64,000 nucleotides of DNA from Crossaster papposus (taxonomy: Eukaryota > Echinodermata > Asteroidea > Velatida > Solasteridae). The notes under the pieces are model-generated. The model made no database searches and was not told where the DNA came from. It worked only from the letters and a program-made list of their open reading frames with translations. The position numbers and the translations under genes are program-made. The stretch lies in the NCBI GenBank assembly GCA_037893245.1, contig JBAIAA010000435.1:186001-250000 (forward strand). The letters are read 5' to 3'. This document shows positions 11,044 through 22,752 of this stretch, one piece after another (positions within the stretch are counted from its first letter, which is position 1; each line of letters opens with the position of its first letter).

Positions 11044-12500
11044 AACATACTATTATATAACCACCCAAAATCCATTAAACTCTGAAAAATATAGCTGAAT
11101 ACAAATGTTGTACATGTGCATTCCCTTTAAAGCAAACACCACAGCTTTCTGTTTTTGTCATTTGCAGTTTGTTTGTACGTGACAATGATATCCTTGTGAA
11201 TCATAAAGCATGTACTCGTAAAGTTGGATCGGGAAATTTGCATATAATGTAGTTCTGTCAAGTGATCACGAGAGCGGTCGGTAGGCGCATTTCTTCATGG
11301 TAGGCGCTAGCTACTAGCTGCAGTGCTTCAGTGTCGTCTCGGATGTCTCTCAATCAACCATGGAGAAATAAGACAACCTGCTACATTCCACTGTAAGGCC
11401 GTATCCGAAACTACATGTATATCATAATATTCAACGCTATATGAATTAAGTTGATGATCAGTTAGTTTTGAAAATGCATGAACTGCTTGAAAGAATATAA
11501 CGTTACTGGAGATTCCAAATGCAAATCAGAGAGGAAAAATGGTTTTCGTTCATGCTGTTTTATTTTGTAGGTTTTTTTTTCTTGGGGGATCTGAGGGAGG
11601 GGAGTTAGTGGGAGTTTAATTTGCAAAGTCTTAAAATGTGTTTTTTACACTTTTTGGAGGGGGTGGGGGGGGTGGGGGGTGGGGGGGGGGGGGGGTGGGG
11701 GGTGAGGGGGGGGTGTTAATTTGACATTTTTTTCTTATTTTTTTTTTTTTTTTTTTTTAATTTTTATGTGTGTGTTTTGCTGGTGACTCTAAAGAAATCC
11801 CCGAAATGTAAAACCTGTTAAAGCAAAATGAGGAAAAAAGTACTTGCAGTTTCAACAAAATTCTTGAGCCATTTGTTTTTCATTACCGGCATTTTTGAAA
11901 TTAGGAATTTCTAAGCGACAGATTACCAAAAGATTGGTTATAATTGTGTTTTAAGTTTTTCAATTTTTTTATTGCGGTGTAGAGTGTACATTTTTTTCAA
12001 ATTAAAAAAAAACCCTAACTGTTTAAAACCTGCAAAGCAACAACAAATTTCAGACGAGATAGTGTTGATCATGCAATTCCCTTTGTTTATCTGCCATCCT
12101 GCGGACGAAAGTGAACAAATGTTATTGTGGTTGTACATCAAACCATTGTCTAATTACAACTGGAAAATTATCTTGCCAAATCTGATTGTCCTGTGTGTGT
12201 TTTAATAAAAAATAAAAAAACTTTAAAAGTGTTTGTTTTTACCAATAGGGTAAACTTATATCTGTGATTCTAATGGCAATTCTGTGGCAAGATCTCAAAT
12301 ATTACTTTTGCAGAAGATAAATCATGCTTTATTTGATAAGCCGGTTTTGGGTAAGTCATTCTTGAAAGTGGGTAAGTGGAAAATCACAGGTGGGTAAGTG
12401 GTAAGATATTTCATAATTATAATTCGGTAGGGGAATGTTTTCAAATGTATATTAATTATTATAAACATGATTAACGTAATTTTGCTGGTTTTTGTTTCAG
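11044..12500. other. Upstream region of the small membrane-protein gene; low-complexity tracts
   Basis: There is a G-rich tract at about 11656-11717 and a T run at about 11738-11759. No coding exon was recognised. The acceptor at 12499-12500 implies a non-coding 5' exon and a promoter somewhere upstream, but neither could be located. Confidence 0.4.
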
Positions 12501-12576
12501 TCAAAGAAGAGCTAACCAGTGGCAGCTATGTGGGTTGCAGCAATTATTGGATTTAGCAGTGCTATGGTGGCAATGT
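12501..12576 (+). CDS. Small membrane-protein gene, coding exon 1
   Basis: The polypyrimidine tract and AG at 12499-12500 open the exon, and GTAAGT at 12577 closes it. An in-frame TAA at 12513-12515 precedes ATG 12528, so translation most likely starts there and the first 27 bases are 5' UTR. The 16 codons begin MWVAAIIGFSSAMVAM, a hydrophobic stretch that could be part of a signal peptide or signal anchor. The exon ends in phase 1, like all later exons of the gene. I do not recognise the family. That this is a real gene rests on consistent splice sites and phases across exons 1-4. Confidence 0.55.
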
Positions 12577-12945
12577 GTAAGTGAAATATAGGCCTTATAC
12601 CTGTAAGCCTTGACCTAATAATGATAAATATTTGTGGATTTCCCTTTGCCATTTTGGTGGTCTATCAACTGAGCTATATCCAGCAGTTCCCTATTTGTTA
12701 ATCAATTGGTGCTAGTCATGAAGCCATTGATAATAAAACTCTCATAACGTTACTCAAAACAAAATGATTATTTCAATCTATCAATAAAACCATTATATGC
12801 CGTATTCTTACAGGATGCTAGACTGTCACTCACCAAACAGCCCAGTAATATAAGGTATTTCATAATAATTGAGTAGTTTTGTTTTTGATGTTTGCAAATG
12901 TTGTATATAATTCCCTGTAATCATATTATTCATAATTCTCTGCAG

Positions 12946-13083
12946 TTGTCATGAACAACAACACGGCATTGATGGACGTTGGAAGAAACCTGATCGCCTT
13001 ATGGCACACGATGGCTGACGTGTTGCACCAATCTAAGAAGTGGCATTTTAATCGCATCGTTATCCTTTTCGCGCTGGCATGTT
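12946..13083 (+). CDS. Small membrane-protein gene, coding exon 2
   Basis: The acceptor TTCTCTGCAG and donor GTAAGT bound 138 bases, 46 codons, phase 1 at both ends. The reading begins FVMNNNTALMDVGRNLIALW and ends FNRIVILFALAC. The last segment, continued by exon 3 (TLVVM), forms a clear hydrophobic helix long enough to span a membrane, preceded by a basic stretch (QSKKWHFNR). With exon 1 this suggests a small protein with one or two membrane segments. Family not recognised. Confidence 0.6.
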
Positions 13084-13271
13084 GTAAGTGAAGACTTTAA
13101 CCCTAAACCCTGCTGGGTACAACAGGATCCAACCAGTTGACATTGAACCTGTTCAATATATAGCAGGCAATTATTTGATATATTTCGGAACGTATTCAGA
13201 GTAACATTCTGTTGGGTTACTAGTAAAAAACGCCTAGTTGGACACTGTTGGATCCAACAGCAATAACAAAA

Positions 13272-13849
13272 TTAAGCCGCGCTCGCATTGGACTTAATAT
13301 TGTCAAAAGTTACCATACGTGATTGTCAAAGTTCTCGGTGGTTATTCTTCTGAGCATCCGCACTTGGATTAAACGATTCACGGAAAGTATTAGGCCAGAG
13401 TGACATGTCCTCTCATAATCTAATGATGGCGCCCCACGTCTGACCTCCGACACCAGATGTGGTTTTGTAAAAAGCGCGCGAAAGTGTGCAAAATTCAGTC
13501 AAGTCACATGGTGCAGTGCGCATCATATCATGTACGCAAGTACAAGTACTGCAAGTGATAAGCGCGCGAAACTGTAGAGGTCATGCATTGGTGTGACCTC
13601 CAGACGGAAATCACGTAACCAAAATGTTGGTTTTACATTAAGTGGCTGTCCGCACTGGACTTTTCAGCGATGCAAAACATACAACGTAACTCCTCCGCTA
13701 GAAGCTTCGGCCTGTAGATCTACTGTTGCGAAGGGTAAAATGGACAATTTGACAATGTTACCGCCAGTCCGCATTAGATTTAATTTGGTTAATTTGACAG
13801 CAGTCTCCGTAGATTCTACCAAAAAAAGTCAAATGCGGACACGGCTTAA
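13272..13849. repeat. TTAA-flanked MITE with TTAAGCCG ends, in intron 2
   Basis: TTAAGCCGCGCTCGCATTGG at the left and ATGCGGACACGGCTTAA at the right are imperfect inverted repeats. TTAA at each outer edge could be a piggyBac-type target duplication. The open frame inside (13593-13871) has no protein character. A related element lies at 38067-38541. Confidence 0.6.
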
Positions 13850-13899
13850 GACACGTACAGTTGAACCCTGATGGATTTAGTAGACAAGTCAATTATTAT

Positions 13900-14641
13900 G
13901 TTCAGGTGGACTGAGTTGGACTGTGTTGGATTGAGCAGTGAGTAAAGTCATATGAATGAGTCACAGTTGGACTCTGTTGGATTTAGCAGGCAAGTCATTA
14001 TATTATATGTTCAGGTAGCCATGACATGGGGAGTTGGACTGTGTTGGATTGAGCAGAGAGTAAAGTCATATGAATGAGTCACAGTTGGACTCTGTTGGAT
14101 TTAGCAGGCAAGTCATTATATTATGTTCAGGTACCCATGACATGGTGAGTTGGACTGTGTTGGATTGAGCAGTGAGTAAAGTCATATGAATGAGTCACAG
14201 TTGGACTCTGTTGGATTTAGCAGGCAAGTCATTATATTATGTTCAGGTACCCATGACATGGTGAGTTGGACTGTGTTGGATTGAGCAGTGAGTAAAGTCA
14301 TATGAATGAGTCACAGTTGGACTCTGTTGGATTTAGCAGGCAAGTCATTATATTATGTTCAGGTACCCATGACATGGTGAGTTGGACTGTGTTGGATTGA
14401 GCAGTGAGTAAAGTCATATGAATGAGTCACAGTTGGACTCTGTTGGATTTAGCAGGCAAGTCATTATATTATGTTCAGGTACCCATGACATGGTGAGTTG
14501 GACTGTGTTGGATTGAGCAGTGAGTAAAGTCATATGAATGAGTCACAGTTGGACTCTGTTGGATTTAGCAGGCAAGTCATTATATTATGTTCAGGTACCC
14601 ATGACATGGTGAGTTGGACTGTGTTGGATTGAGCAGTGAGT
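13900..14641. repeat. About 117-bp tandem repeat in intron 2
   Basis: About six copies of a unit containing GTTGGACTGTGTTGGATTGA, then GAGTCACAGTTGGACTC, then a GTACCCATGACATGG block. The copies are nearly identical from about 14030 on and more diverged before that. Each unit itself contains two diverged halves around TTGGA(C/T)T. Confidence 0.8.
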
Positions 14642-14644
14642 ACA

Positions 14645-15038
14645 TGTCAGTCATATTATTATTATTATTATTATTATTTCTTTTCGGCAATGAAACCGAG
14701 GATTCCTCAAAAGCGTGCCCAAGGCACTGTAGCTCGTAAGCCTGGAGAAACCCGAGTAGGAGGATGAACGGAATGCCAGAAACACCGGGGCGAACCCCAA
14801 TTCTCTTAGCGATAAGCATATAACTGGGTTCTTTTACGTGCGTGTCTAGGTTCAATTAATATATACACAATATACACACACTCCACACGGGACCAACGGC
14901 TTTACGTCCCATCCGAAGGACGAAGCAATAGTGGTTTAATTGCCTTGCTTAAGGACACACGTGTCGACGGCCGGGATTCGAACTCGCGTTCTGTGGAACA
15001 GAAAACACACGCTCTTCACCACTCGTCCTGGGGGAACC
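14645..15038 (-). repeat. tRNA-derived SINE, antisense, with (AAT)n tail
   Basis: On the minus strand the element starts with a tRNA-like head whose B box reads AGTTCGAATCC (plus strand GGATTCGAACT near 14974). The body contains GGACGTAAAGCCGTTGGTCC, and the element ends in an (AAT)n tail, seen as TTATTATTATT at about 14655-14680. It lies in intron 2 of the small membrane-protein gene. Confidence 0.6.
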
Positions 15039-15719
15039 ATTAGAAAAATGGCTAGATTTCCCTAATTTAGGCTTATAATCATCTGTTTACCACCCTCCAG
15101 GAAGTATACCACAGTCGATAAATTATAAGAGAACACTTATTGTACATTTAGGAGACTTTTTCCCAAGTTGATGCCAAACTGCAAATTATTTTGTCACCTT
15201 AACAAAGTTTTGGGAGACACTTATAGTTCTAAATTGTATATGCCCATATATGTCTGTATGTATGCTAAAGTTTCAGCTTGAGACCTTTACAAAATTAACT
15301 TATACATGATTTTATGGATTTGGATGAAACTTAGATGTAGTGGTGACCCTGGGGTAGGAAGACACTGATATTCATCAAATTACTTCAGGTCAAAGGTCAT
15401 GTAGGGGTCATGCTTCAAATGTTTACACAGAATTTAATGGATTTTCATGTAACTTGGATGGAGTGATCCTTGGTTGGAGGTTCATCAAAAATCTTTCAAG
15501 TTGGGGGTTGAAGGTCATCTAGAGGTCAATTGTGTATTGACGGCATCCGGGGCAAACTGCTTAAGAACCTAAAGCATACAGTGTATAGGAATCGACCGCG
15601 GGAAAAGGTGACACTCGCGATCTAAGGATCACTTAATTGTTCCAAAAAACCACTGAAGAACCGACAATTAATTTGTTAACAAAAACAAATTACATGTATT
15701 TTTTTTCTTTGGTGAACAG
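15039..15719. other. Remainder of intron 2
   Basis: AT-rich intronic sequence with diverged short repeats around AAAGGTCAT(G/C)TAG (about 15390 and 15510). No exon other than the one beginning at 15720 was recognised. Confidence 0.4.
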
Positions 15720-15761
15720 GTACCTTGGTTGTGATGCGGCACATTGAATATTGCTGCAGAG
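15720..15761 (+). CDS. Small membrane-protein gene, coding exon 3
   Basis: A 42-base exon between the acceptor GTGAACAG and the donor GTAAGT; 14 codons, phase 1-1. It reads CTLVVMRHIEYCCR, completing the hydrophobic segment begun in exon 2 and adding a Cys pair next to basic residues, where palmitoylation at the cytoplasmic face would be typical (inference). The last about 18 bases and the following intron are the point from which the downstream tandem array was copied. Confidence 0.55.
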
Positions 15762-15973
15762 GTAAGTATTTGTTATTGTTCGTAAGAAATACATTCATTA
15801 CACTGAAAAGTATTTTGGTATTATCACATTCTCTATGACATTGCTATATGCAGAAACCTTTCTTATCTTGTCTTGCTGATATAAATCGTCCATAGTTTTA
15901 GACCCTATTTTGTCCATTCACAAATTATTCATTCCATATAAAACCAAATGTACATATTTTAACTTTGATTTAG

Positions 15974-16054
15974 GATGTGTTTCACCAAGACCGCAGCAAC
16001 AACCACAGGCCAGCCCGCCTACAAACCAAGAAAATGTTGAACAACCCATACCAA
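15974..16054 (+). CDS. Repeated exon 4, copy 1 (B type, Ser variant)
   Basis: Bounded by TTTGATTTAG and GTAAGT; 81 bases, 27 codons, phase 1-1. The peptide includes CVSPRPQQQPQASPPTNQEN and ends in VEQPIP. It is Pro/Gln-rich and probably disordered. Because the phases match at both ends, this exon can be included any number of times or skipped without changing the downstream frame. Confidence 0.55.
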
Positions 16055-16409
16055 GTAAGTAAGCAGTTTGAATGTGCTCTTGTATACAGTTTCCGAATCA
16101 TTTCGACACCGAAACATTGGCAAAAGTGAGTTGCATACTTTAACTTTGAATTGTTCAAATTGCTCTGGAATCAGTAATTGTTTCATTTTGTGACATTCAC
16201 TGTCTTAGAACAGCTGTATTAGTTAAAAAATTGAAAAAAAGTTCTGCTCAAGATGCTTGACTGGATTGACCTTGAATTTACAAATCAACACAATTAGAGG
16301 GCTCAATATTTGGATTCAAAGCAGGGCTTTTCTTTTTTTGTTGCTGCAAATGCAATGTAATAAGGAAATCAAAATGTGATTGGCGGGTTTTAAAACAATT
16401 AAGTATGTC

Positions 16410-16915
16410 TTTAAGCAGGCTCATGGGCTTGGCTGTGTTAATGCCCGAGCCTTCACGTCCAAGCCAATAAGCCAGTTTTAAAACAAGTATGTCTTTAAAC
16501 AGGCTCATGGGCTTGGCTGTGTTAATGCCCGAGCCTTTACGTCCAAGCCAATGAGCCGATTTTAAAACAAGTATATGTCTTTAAAAAGACTCATGGGCCT
16601 GGCTGTGTTAATGCCCGAGCCTTCACATCCAAACCAATGAGCCGGTTTTAAAACAAATATGTCTTTAAAAAGACTCATGGGCCTGGCTGTGTTAATGCCC
16701 GAGCCTTCACGTCCAAACCAATGAGCCGGTTTTAAAACAAATATGTCTTTAAACAGGCTCATGGGCCTGGCTGTGTTAATGCCCGAGCCTTTACGTCCAA
16801 GCCAATGAGCCGGTTTTAAAATAAGTATGTCTTTAAACAGGCTCATGCATGGGCCTGGCTGTGTTAATGCCTGAGCCTTTACGTCCAAGCCAATGAGCCG
16901 ATTTTAAAACAAGTA
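16410..16915. repeat. 84-bp minisatellite, six units
   Basis: Each unit contains GGCTGTGTTAATGCCCGAGC and AATGAGCCGGTTTTAAAAC. GGCTC and GAGCC within the unit can pair, giving a hairpin. As 84 is divisible by 3, minus-strand frames stay open as a 28-residue repeat (MSLFKDI... INTARP), which I treat as non-coding. Further arrays: 18862-19530, 20300-20810, 22753-23585, 24355-24775, 26717-27470 and 28240-28660. Single units lie near 17380, 21275 and 25240. Confidence 0.85.
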
Positions 16916-17784
16916 TGTTTTTAACCCTAACCCCCTAGGCCTTACTTTGGGCTAAAGAACTGCGTACTACAGAATACTACTTAGTATTTTGTAGCATTGG
17001 GTCTCTCTGTGAATGATGATTGAGTGTGTACTGACAGAGTACAGATACTGCCAACTACAAAATACTAATAGTGGCAATACAGGTCAGTAATACTTACCTG
17101 GCAAAAAATGCAGTTGTCCAGCCTTGACCCATTGTGTCCCAAGTGACAATTTTTGCTGTAGAGTTTAGAACACCTTACACAGCAAACATGGGCCATGCAC
17201 ACTCAGCAAGCAGAGGGACCCAATGCTAAAAAGTACTACGAGTGCAATAAGGGGTGAAGTACCAAATACTAAAAATTACTACAGGCATTGCACACAAGTC
17301 AGTGAGAGTACTGCATACTACTTTTTACTACTAGTAGTAAAAAGTAGCATTAGGTAGGGTTAGGGTTAAGCAGGCTCAGGGTTAAGCAGGCTCATGGGCC
17401 TGGCTGTGCTAATGCCCGAGCCTTCACGTCCAAGCCAATAAGCCGGTTTTAAACATACTTGTTTAATACTGGCCAACCAAATGTGTATTGCCATTCATAG
17501 ACACTATTCATTCAACAAGTCCACTGATTATTCATTGAATATTGCTGCAGAGGTAATCATTTGTTATTGTTTGAAAGAAATACATTCATTACACTGAAAA
17601 GTATTTTGGCATTATCACATTCTCGATGACATTGCTATATGCAGAAACCTTTCTTATCTTGTCTTGCTGATAGTGGCTCTGTTATCTCTATATAAATCGT
17701 CCATAGTTTTAGACCCTATTTTGTCCATTCACAAATCATTCATTCCATATAAAACCAAATGTACATATTTTAACTTTGATTTAG

Positions 17785-17865
17785 GATGTGTTTCACCAAG
17801 ACCGCAGCAACAACCACAGGCCCGCCCGCCTACAAACCAAGAAAATGTTGAACAACCCATACCAA
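17785..17865 (+). CDS. Repeated exon 4, copy 2 (A type, Arg variant)
   Basis: Same splice signals and 81-base length as copy 1. One codon differs: GCC CGC CCG in place of GCC AGC CCG, Arg instead of Ser. The upstream copy of the exon 3 end (ending GCTGCAGAG then GTAATC) lacks an obvious acceptor, and an in-frame TGA lies just upstream, so only exon 4 appears usable here. Confidence 0.5.
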
Positions 17866-18276
17866 GTAAGTAAGCAGTTTGAATGTGCTCCTGTATACAG
17901 TTTCCGAATCATTTCGACCCCGAAACATTGGAAAAAGTGTCAGTTGCATACTTTAACTTTGAATTGTTCAAATTGCTCTGGAATCGGTAATTGCTTCATT
18001 TTGACTTTCTCTTGTGACCTTAACCTTCACTGTCTTAGAACAGCTGTATTAGACATGCCTTTAGTATTTTGTCAATAAGTTTAAGAATGAAAACAAAGTT
18101 CTGCTCACGATGGTTGACTGGAGTGACCTTGAATTTACAAATCGACGCAATTAGAGGGCTCAATATTTGGATTCAAAGCTGGGCTTTTCTTTTTTTGTTG
18201 CTGCAAATGCAATGTAATAAGGAAATCAAAATGGGATTAGCGGGTTTTAAAACAATTAAGTATGTCTTTAGGCCTT

Positions 18277-18858
18277 TTAAAATTAATAAAAAGTTTTACA
18301 TCCCCGCCCGTCCCAATTTTTCGCTCCGTCCCGATATTTTTTTATATTTTATATTTTTTCTAAAACTGTGTTTTTTCTATTTCTGTGGATGCAATTGATG
18401 GTCAAGGATCGTCGATAACAACTGCGCGCCATGCAGTGCTTGTAGGGAGACATACGCGATCACTTCATCAAAACCCGCCTTCAGAAAAGTCGCACACGTG
18501 GCTGACGGCATGCAATAGCGCGCTAGCTGCAAAGATCGTCATAGTCTTTGGGCAAGACATTGCTTAATCTGCAGCCACGAGAGGGCGCTATCGCGACAAA
18601 CCATCATCACTCACGAACCTGTCGGTAGCAATGTCAGAAGTAGGCCCTATTACTTCCACTATCCAATGTGTTCAAGCCACACTGTATTGACACTATTAAA
18701 TAAACAATGAACAGTAAACGATCGCTACGTATACAATTTGGACACCTTGGATATAAAGGAAAGTAAAAAACGAAAACTATAAAATATAAAATATAAATTT
18801 CCCTCCCCACCAATTTTCTAAAATCTCAGCGATGTAAAACTTTTTATTAATTTTATAT
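18277..18858. repeat. MITE inside A monomer, copy 1
   Basis: The termini AATTAATAAAAAGTTTTACA and TGTAAAACTTTTTATTAATT are inverted repeats. GGCCTT flanks both sides (18271-18276 and 18859-18864), a likely 6-bp target duplication. It contains no transposase; the small frames inside recur only because the monomer is repeated. Its presence in all three A monomers places the insertion before the array expanded. Confidence 0.7.
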
Positions 18859-18861
18859 GGC

Positions 18862-19530
18862 CTTAAGCAGGCTCATGGGCTTGGCTGTGTTAATGCCCGA
18901 GCCTTCACGTCCAAGCCAATGAGCCGGTTTTAAAACAAGTATATGTCTTTAAACAGGCTCATGGGCGTGGCTGTGTTAATGCCCGAGCCTTCATGTCCAA
19001 GCCAATGAGCCGGTTTTAAAACAAGTATGTTTTTAAGCAGGCTCATATGGGCCTGGCTGTGTTAATGCCCGAGCCTTCACGTCCAAGCCAATGAGCCGGT
19101 TTTAAAACAAGTATGTTTTTAAGCAGGCTCATATGGGCCTGGCTGTGTTAATATGCCCGAGCCTTCACGTCCAAGCCAATGAGCCGGTTTTAAAACAAGT
19201 ATATGTCTTTAAACAGGCTCATGGGCCTGGCTGTGTTAATGCCCGAGCCTTCACGTCTAAGCCAATAAGCCGGTTTTAAAACAAGTATGTCTTTAAACAG
19301 GCTCATGGGCCTGGCTGTGTTAATGCCCGAGCCTTCACGACCAAGCCAATGAGCCGGTTTTAAAACAAGTATGTTTTTAAGCAGGCTCATGGGCCTGGCT
19401 GTGTTAATGCCCGAGCCTTTACGTCCAAGCCAATGAACCGGTTTTAAAACAAGTATGTCTTTAAGCAGGCTCATGGGCCTGGCTGTGTAAATGCCCGAGC
19501 CTTCACGTCCAAGCCAATAAATAAGCCGGT
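18862..19530. repeat. 84-bp minisatellite, about eight units
   Basis: Same unit as at 16410-16915. Some units carry ATATGGGCC in place of ATGGGCC or an extra TA before GTC, small length variants that break the minus-strand frame. Confidence 0.85.
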
Positions 19531-19864
19531 TTTAAACAGACTTGTTTAATACTGGCCAACCAAATTTGTATTGCCATTCATAGACACTATTCATTCAACA
19601 AGTCCACTGATTATTCATTGAATATTGCTGGAGAGGTAATCATTTGTTATTGTTTGAAAGAAATGCATTCATTACACTGAAAAGTATTTTGGCTTATCAC
19701 ATTCTTGATGACATTGCTATATGCAGAAACCTTTCTTATCTTGTCTTGCTGATAGTGGCTCTGTTATCTATATAAATCGTCCATATTTTTAGACCCTATT
19801 TTGTCCATTCACAAATTATTCATTCCATATAAAACCAAATGTACATATTTTAACTTTGATTTAG

Positions 19865-19945
19865 GATGTGTTTCACCAAGACCGCAGCAACAACCACAGG
19901 CCCGCCCGCCTACAAACCAAGAAAATGTTGAACAACCCATACCAA
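19865..19945 (+). CDS. Repeated exon 4, copy 3 (B type, Arg variant)
   Basis: 81 bases with intact TTTAG acceptor and GTAAGT donor, phase 1-1. Identical in peptide to copy 2. Confidence 0.5.
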
Positions 19946-20299
19946 GTAAGTAAGCAGTTTCAATGTGCTCTTGTATACAGTTTCCGTGTCATTTCGACCC
20001 AGAAACATTGGCAAAAGTGTCAGTTGCAATACTTTAACTTTAAATTTTCCAAATTGCTCTGGAATCAGTAATTGTTTCATTTTGTGACATTCACTGTCTT
20101 AGAACAGCTGTATTAGTTAAAAAATTGAAAAAAGGTTCTGCTCAAGATGCTTGACTGGATTGACCTTGAATTTACAAATCAACACAATTAGAGGGCTCAA
20201 TATTTGGATTCAAAGCAGGGCTTTTCTTTTTTTGTTGCTGCAAATGCAATGTAATAAGGAAATCAAAATGTGATTGGCGGGTTTTAAAACAATTAAGTA

Positions 20300-20810
20300 T
20301 GTCTTTAAGCAGGCTCATGGGCTTGGCTGTGTTAATGCCCGAGCCTTCACGTCCAAGCCAATAAGCCAGTTTTAAAACAAGTATGTCTTTAAACAGGCTC
20401 ATGGGCTTGGCTGTGTTAATGCCCGAGCCTTTACGTCCAAGCCAATGAGCCGATTTTAAAACAAGTATATGTCTTTAAAAAGACTCATGGGCCTGGCTGT
20501 GTTAATGCCCGAGCCTTCACATCCAAACCAATGAGCCGGTTTTAAAACAAATATGTCTTTAAAAAGACTCATGGGCCTGGCTGTGTTAATGCCCGAGCCT
20601 TCACGTCCAAACCAATGAGCCGGTTTTAAAACAAATATGTCTTTAAACAGGCTCATGGGCCTGGCTGTGTTAATGCCCGAGCCTTTACGTCCAAGCCAAT
20701 GAGCCGGTTTTAAAATAAGTATGTCTTTAAACAGGCTCATGCATGGGCCTGGCTGTGTTAATGCCTGAGCCTTTACGTCCAAGCCAATGAGCCGATTTTA
20801 AAACAAGTAT
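20300..20810. repeat. 84-bp minisatellite, six units
   Basis: Essentially a duplicate of 16410-16915, including the same diagnostic variants (AAAAAGACTC and CATGCATGGGCC). This shows that whole B monomers, not single minisatellite units, were duplicated. Confidence 0.85.
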
Positions 20811-21679
20811 GTTTTTAACCCTAACCCCCTAGGCCTTACTTTGGGCTAAAGAACTGCGTACTACAGAATACTACTTAGTATTTTGTAGCATTGGGTCTCT
20901 CTGTGAATGATGATTGAGTGTGTACTGACAGAGTACAGATACTGCCAACTACAAAATACTAATAGTGGCAAATACAGGTCAGTAATACTTACCTGGCAAA
21001 AAATGCAGTTGTCCAGCCTTGACCCATTGTGTCCCAAGTGACAATTTTTGCTGTAGAGTTTAGAACACCTTACACAGCAAACATGGGCCATGCACACTCA
21101 GCAAGCAGAGGGACCCAATGCTAAAAAGTACTACGAGTGCAATAAGGGATGAAGTACCAAATACTAAAAATTACTACAGGCATTGCACACAAGTCAGTGA
21201 GAGTACTGCATACTACTTTTTACTACTAGTAGTAAAAAGTAGCATTAGGTAGGGTTAGGGTTAAGCAGGCTCAGGGTTAAGCAGGCTCATGGGCCTGGCT
21301 GTGTTAATGCCCGAGCCTTCACGTCCAAGCCCATAAGCCGGTTTTAAACATACTTGTTTAATACTGGCCAACCAAATGTGTATTGCCATTCATAGACACT
21401 ATTCATTCAACAAGTCCACTGATTATTCATTGAATATTGCTGCAGAGGTAATCATTTGTTATTGTTTGAAAGAAATACATTCATTACACTGAAAAGTATT
21501 TTGGCATTATCACATTCTCGATGACATTGCTATATGCAGAAACCTTTCTTATCTTGTCTTGCTGATAGTGGCTCTGTTATCTCTATATAAATCGTCCATA
21601 GTTTTAGACCCTATTTTGTCCATTCACAAATCATTCATTCCATATAAAACCAAATGTACATATTTTAACTTTGATTTAG

Positions 21680-21760
21680 GATGTGTTTCACCAAGACCGC
21701 AGCAACAACCACAGGCCAGCCCGCCTACAAACCAAGAAAATGTTGAACAACCCATACCAA
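21680..21760 (+). CDS. Repeated exon 4, copy 4 (A type, Ser variant)
   Basis: 81 bases, canonical splice sites, phase 1-1. It carries the Ser codon in an A monomer, so the Ser/Arg difference does not track monomer type. Confidence 0.5.
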
Positions 21761-22165
21761 GTAAGTAAGCAGTTTCAATGTGCTCCTGTATACAGTTTCC
21801 GAATCATTTCGACCCCGAAACATTGGCAAAAGTGTCAGTTGCATACTTTAACTTTGAATTGTTCAAATTGCTCTGGAATCGGTAATTGCTTCATTTTGAC
21901 TTTCTCTTGTGACCTTCACTGTCTTAGAACAGCTGTATTAGACATGCCTTTAGTATTTTGTCAATAAGTTTAAGAATGAAAACAAAGTTCTGCTCACGAT
22001 GGTTGACTGGAGTGACCTTGAATTTACAAATCGACGCAATTAGAGGGCTCAATATTTGGATTCAAAGCTGGGCTTTTCTTTTTTTGTTGCTGCAAATGCA
22101 ATGTAATAAGGAAATCAAAATGGGATTAGCGGGTTTTAAAACAATTAAGTATGTCTTTAGGCCTT

Positions 22166-22747
22166 TTAAAATTAATAAAAAGTTTTACATCCCCGCCCGT
22201 CCCAATTTTTCGCTCCGTCCCGATATTTTTTTATATTTTATATTTTTTCTAAAACTGTGTTTTTTCTATTTCTGTGGATGCAATTGATGGTCAAGGATCG
22301 TCGATAACAACTGCGCGCCATGCAGTGCTTGTAGGGAGACATACGCGATCACTTCATCAAAACCCGCCTTCAGAAAAGTCGCACACGTGGCTGACGGCAT
22401 GCAATAGCGCGCTAGCTGCAAAGATCGTCATAGTCTTTGGGCAAGACATTGCTTAATCTGCAGCCACGAGAGGGCGCTATCGCGACAAACCATCATCACT
22501 CACGAACCTGTCGGTAGCAATGTCAGAAGTAGGCCATATTACTTCCACTATCCAATGTGTTCAAGCCACACTGTATTGACACTATTAAATAAACAATGAA
22601 CAGTAAACGATCGCTACGTATACAATTTGGACACCTTGGATATAAAGGAAAGTAAAAAACGAAAACTATAAAATATAAAATATAAATTCCCCTCCCCACC
22701 AATTTTCTAAAATCTCAGCGATGTAAAACTTTTTATTAATTTTATAT
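22166..22747. repeat. MITE inside A monomer, copy 2
   Basis: Same element as 18277-18858, with GGCCTT on both sides and only a few substitutions. Confidence 0.7.
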
Positions 22748-22752
22748 GGCCT

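Noticed and set aside
17533-17555. Duplicated end of exon 3 in each monomer as a usable exon
   Set aside because: An in-frame TGA lies just upstream with no acceptor between, and the donor is weakened from GTAAGT to GTAATC.
18385-18567. Sixty-codon frame conserved in three copies (also 22274, 26238) as a small gene
   Set aside because: It lies inside the MITE of the A monomers; the conservation is explained by array duplication.
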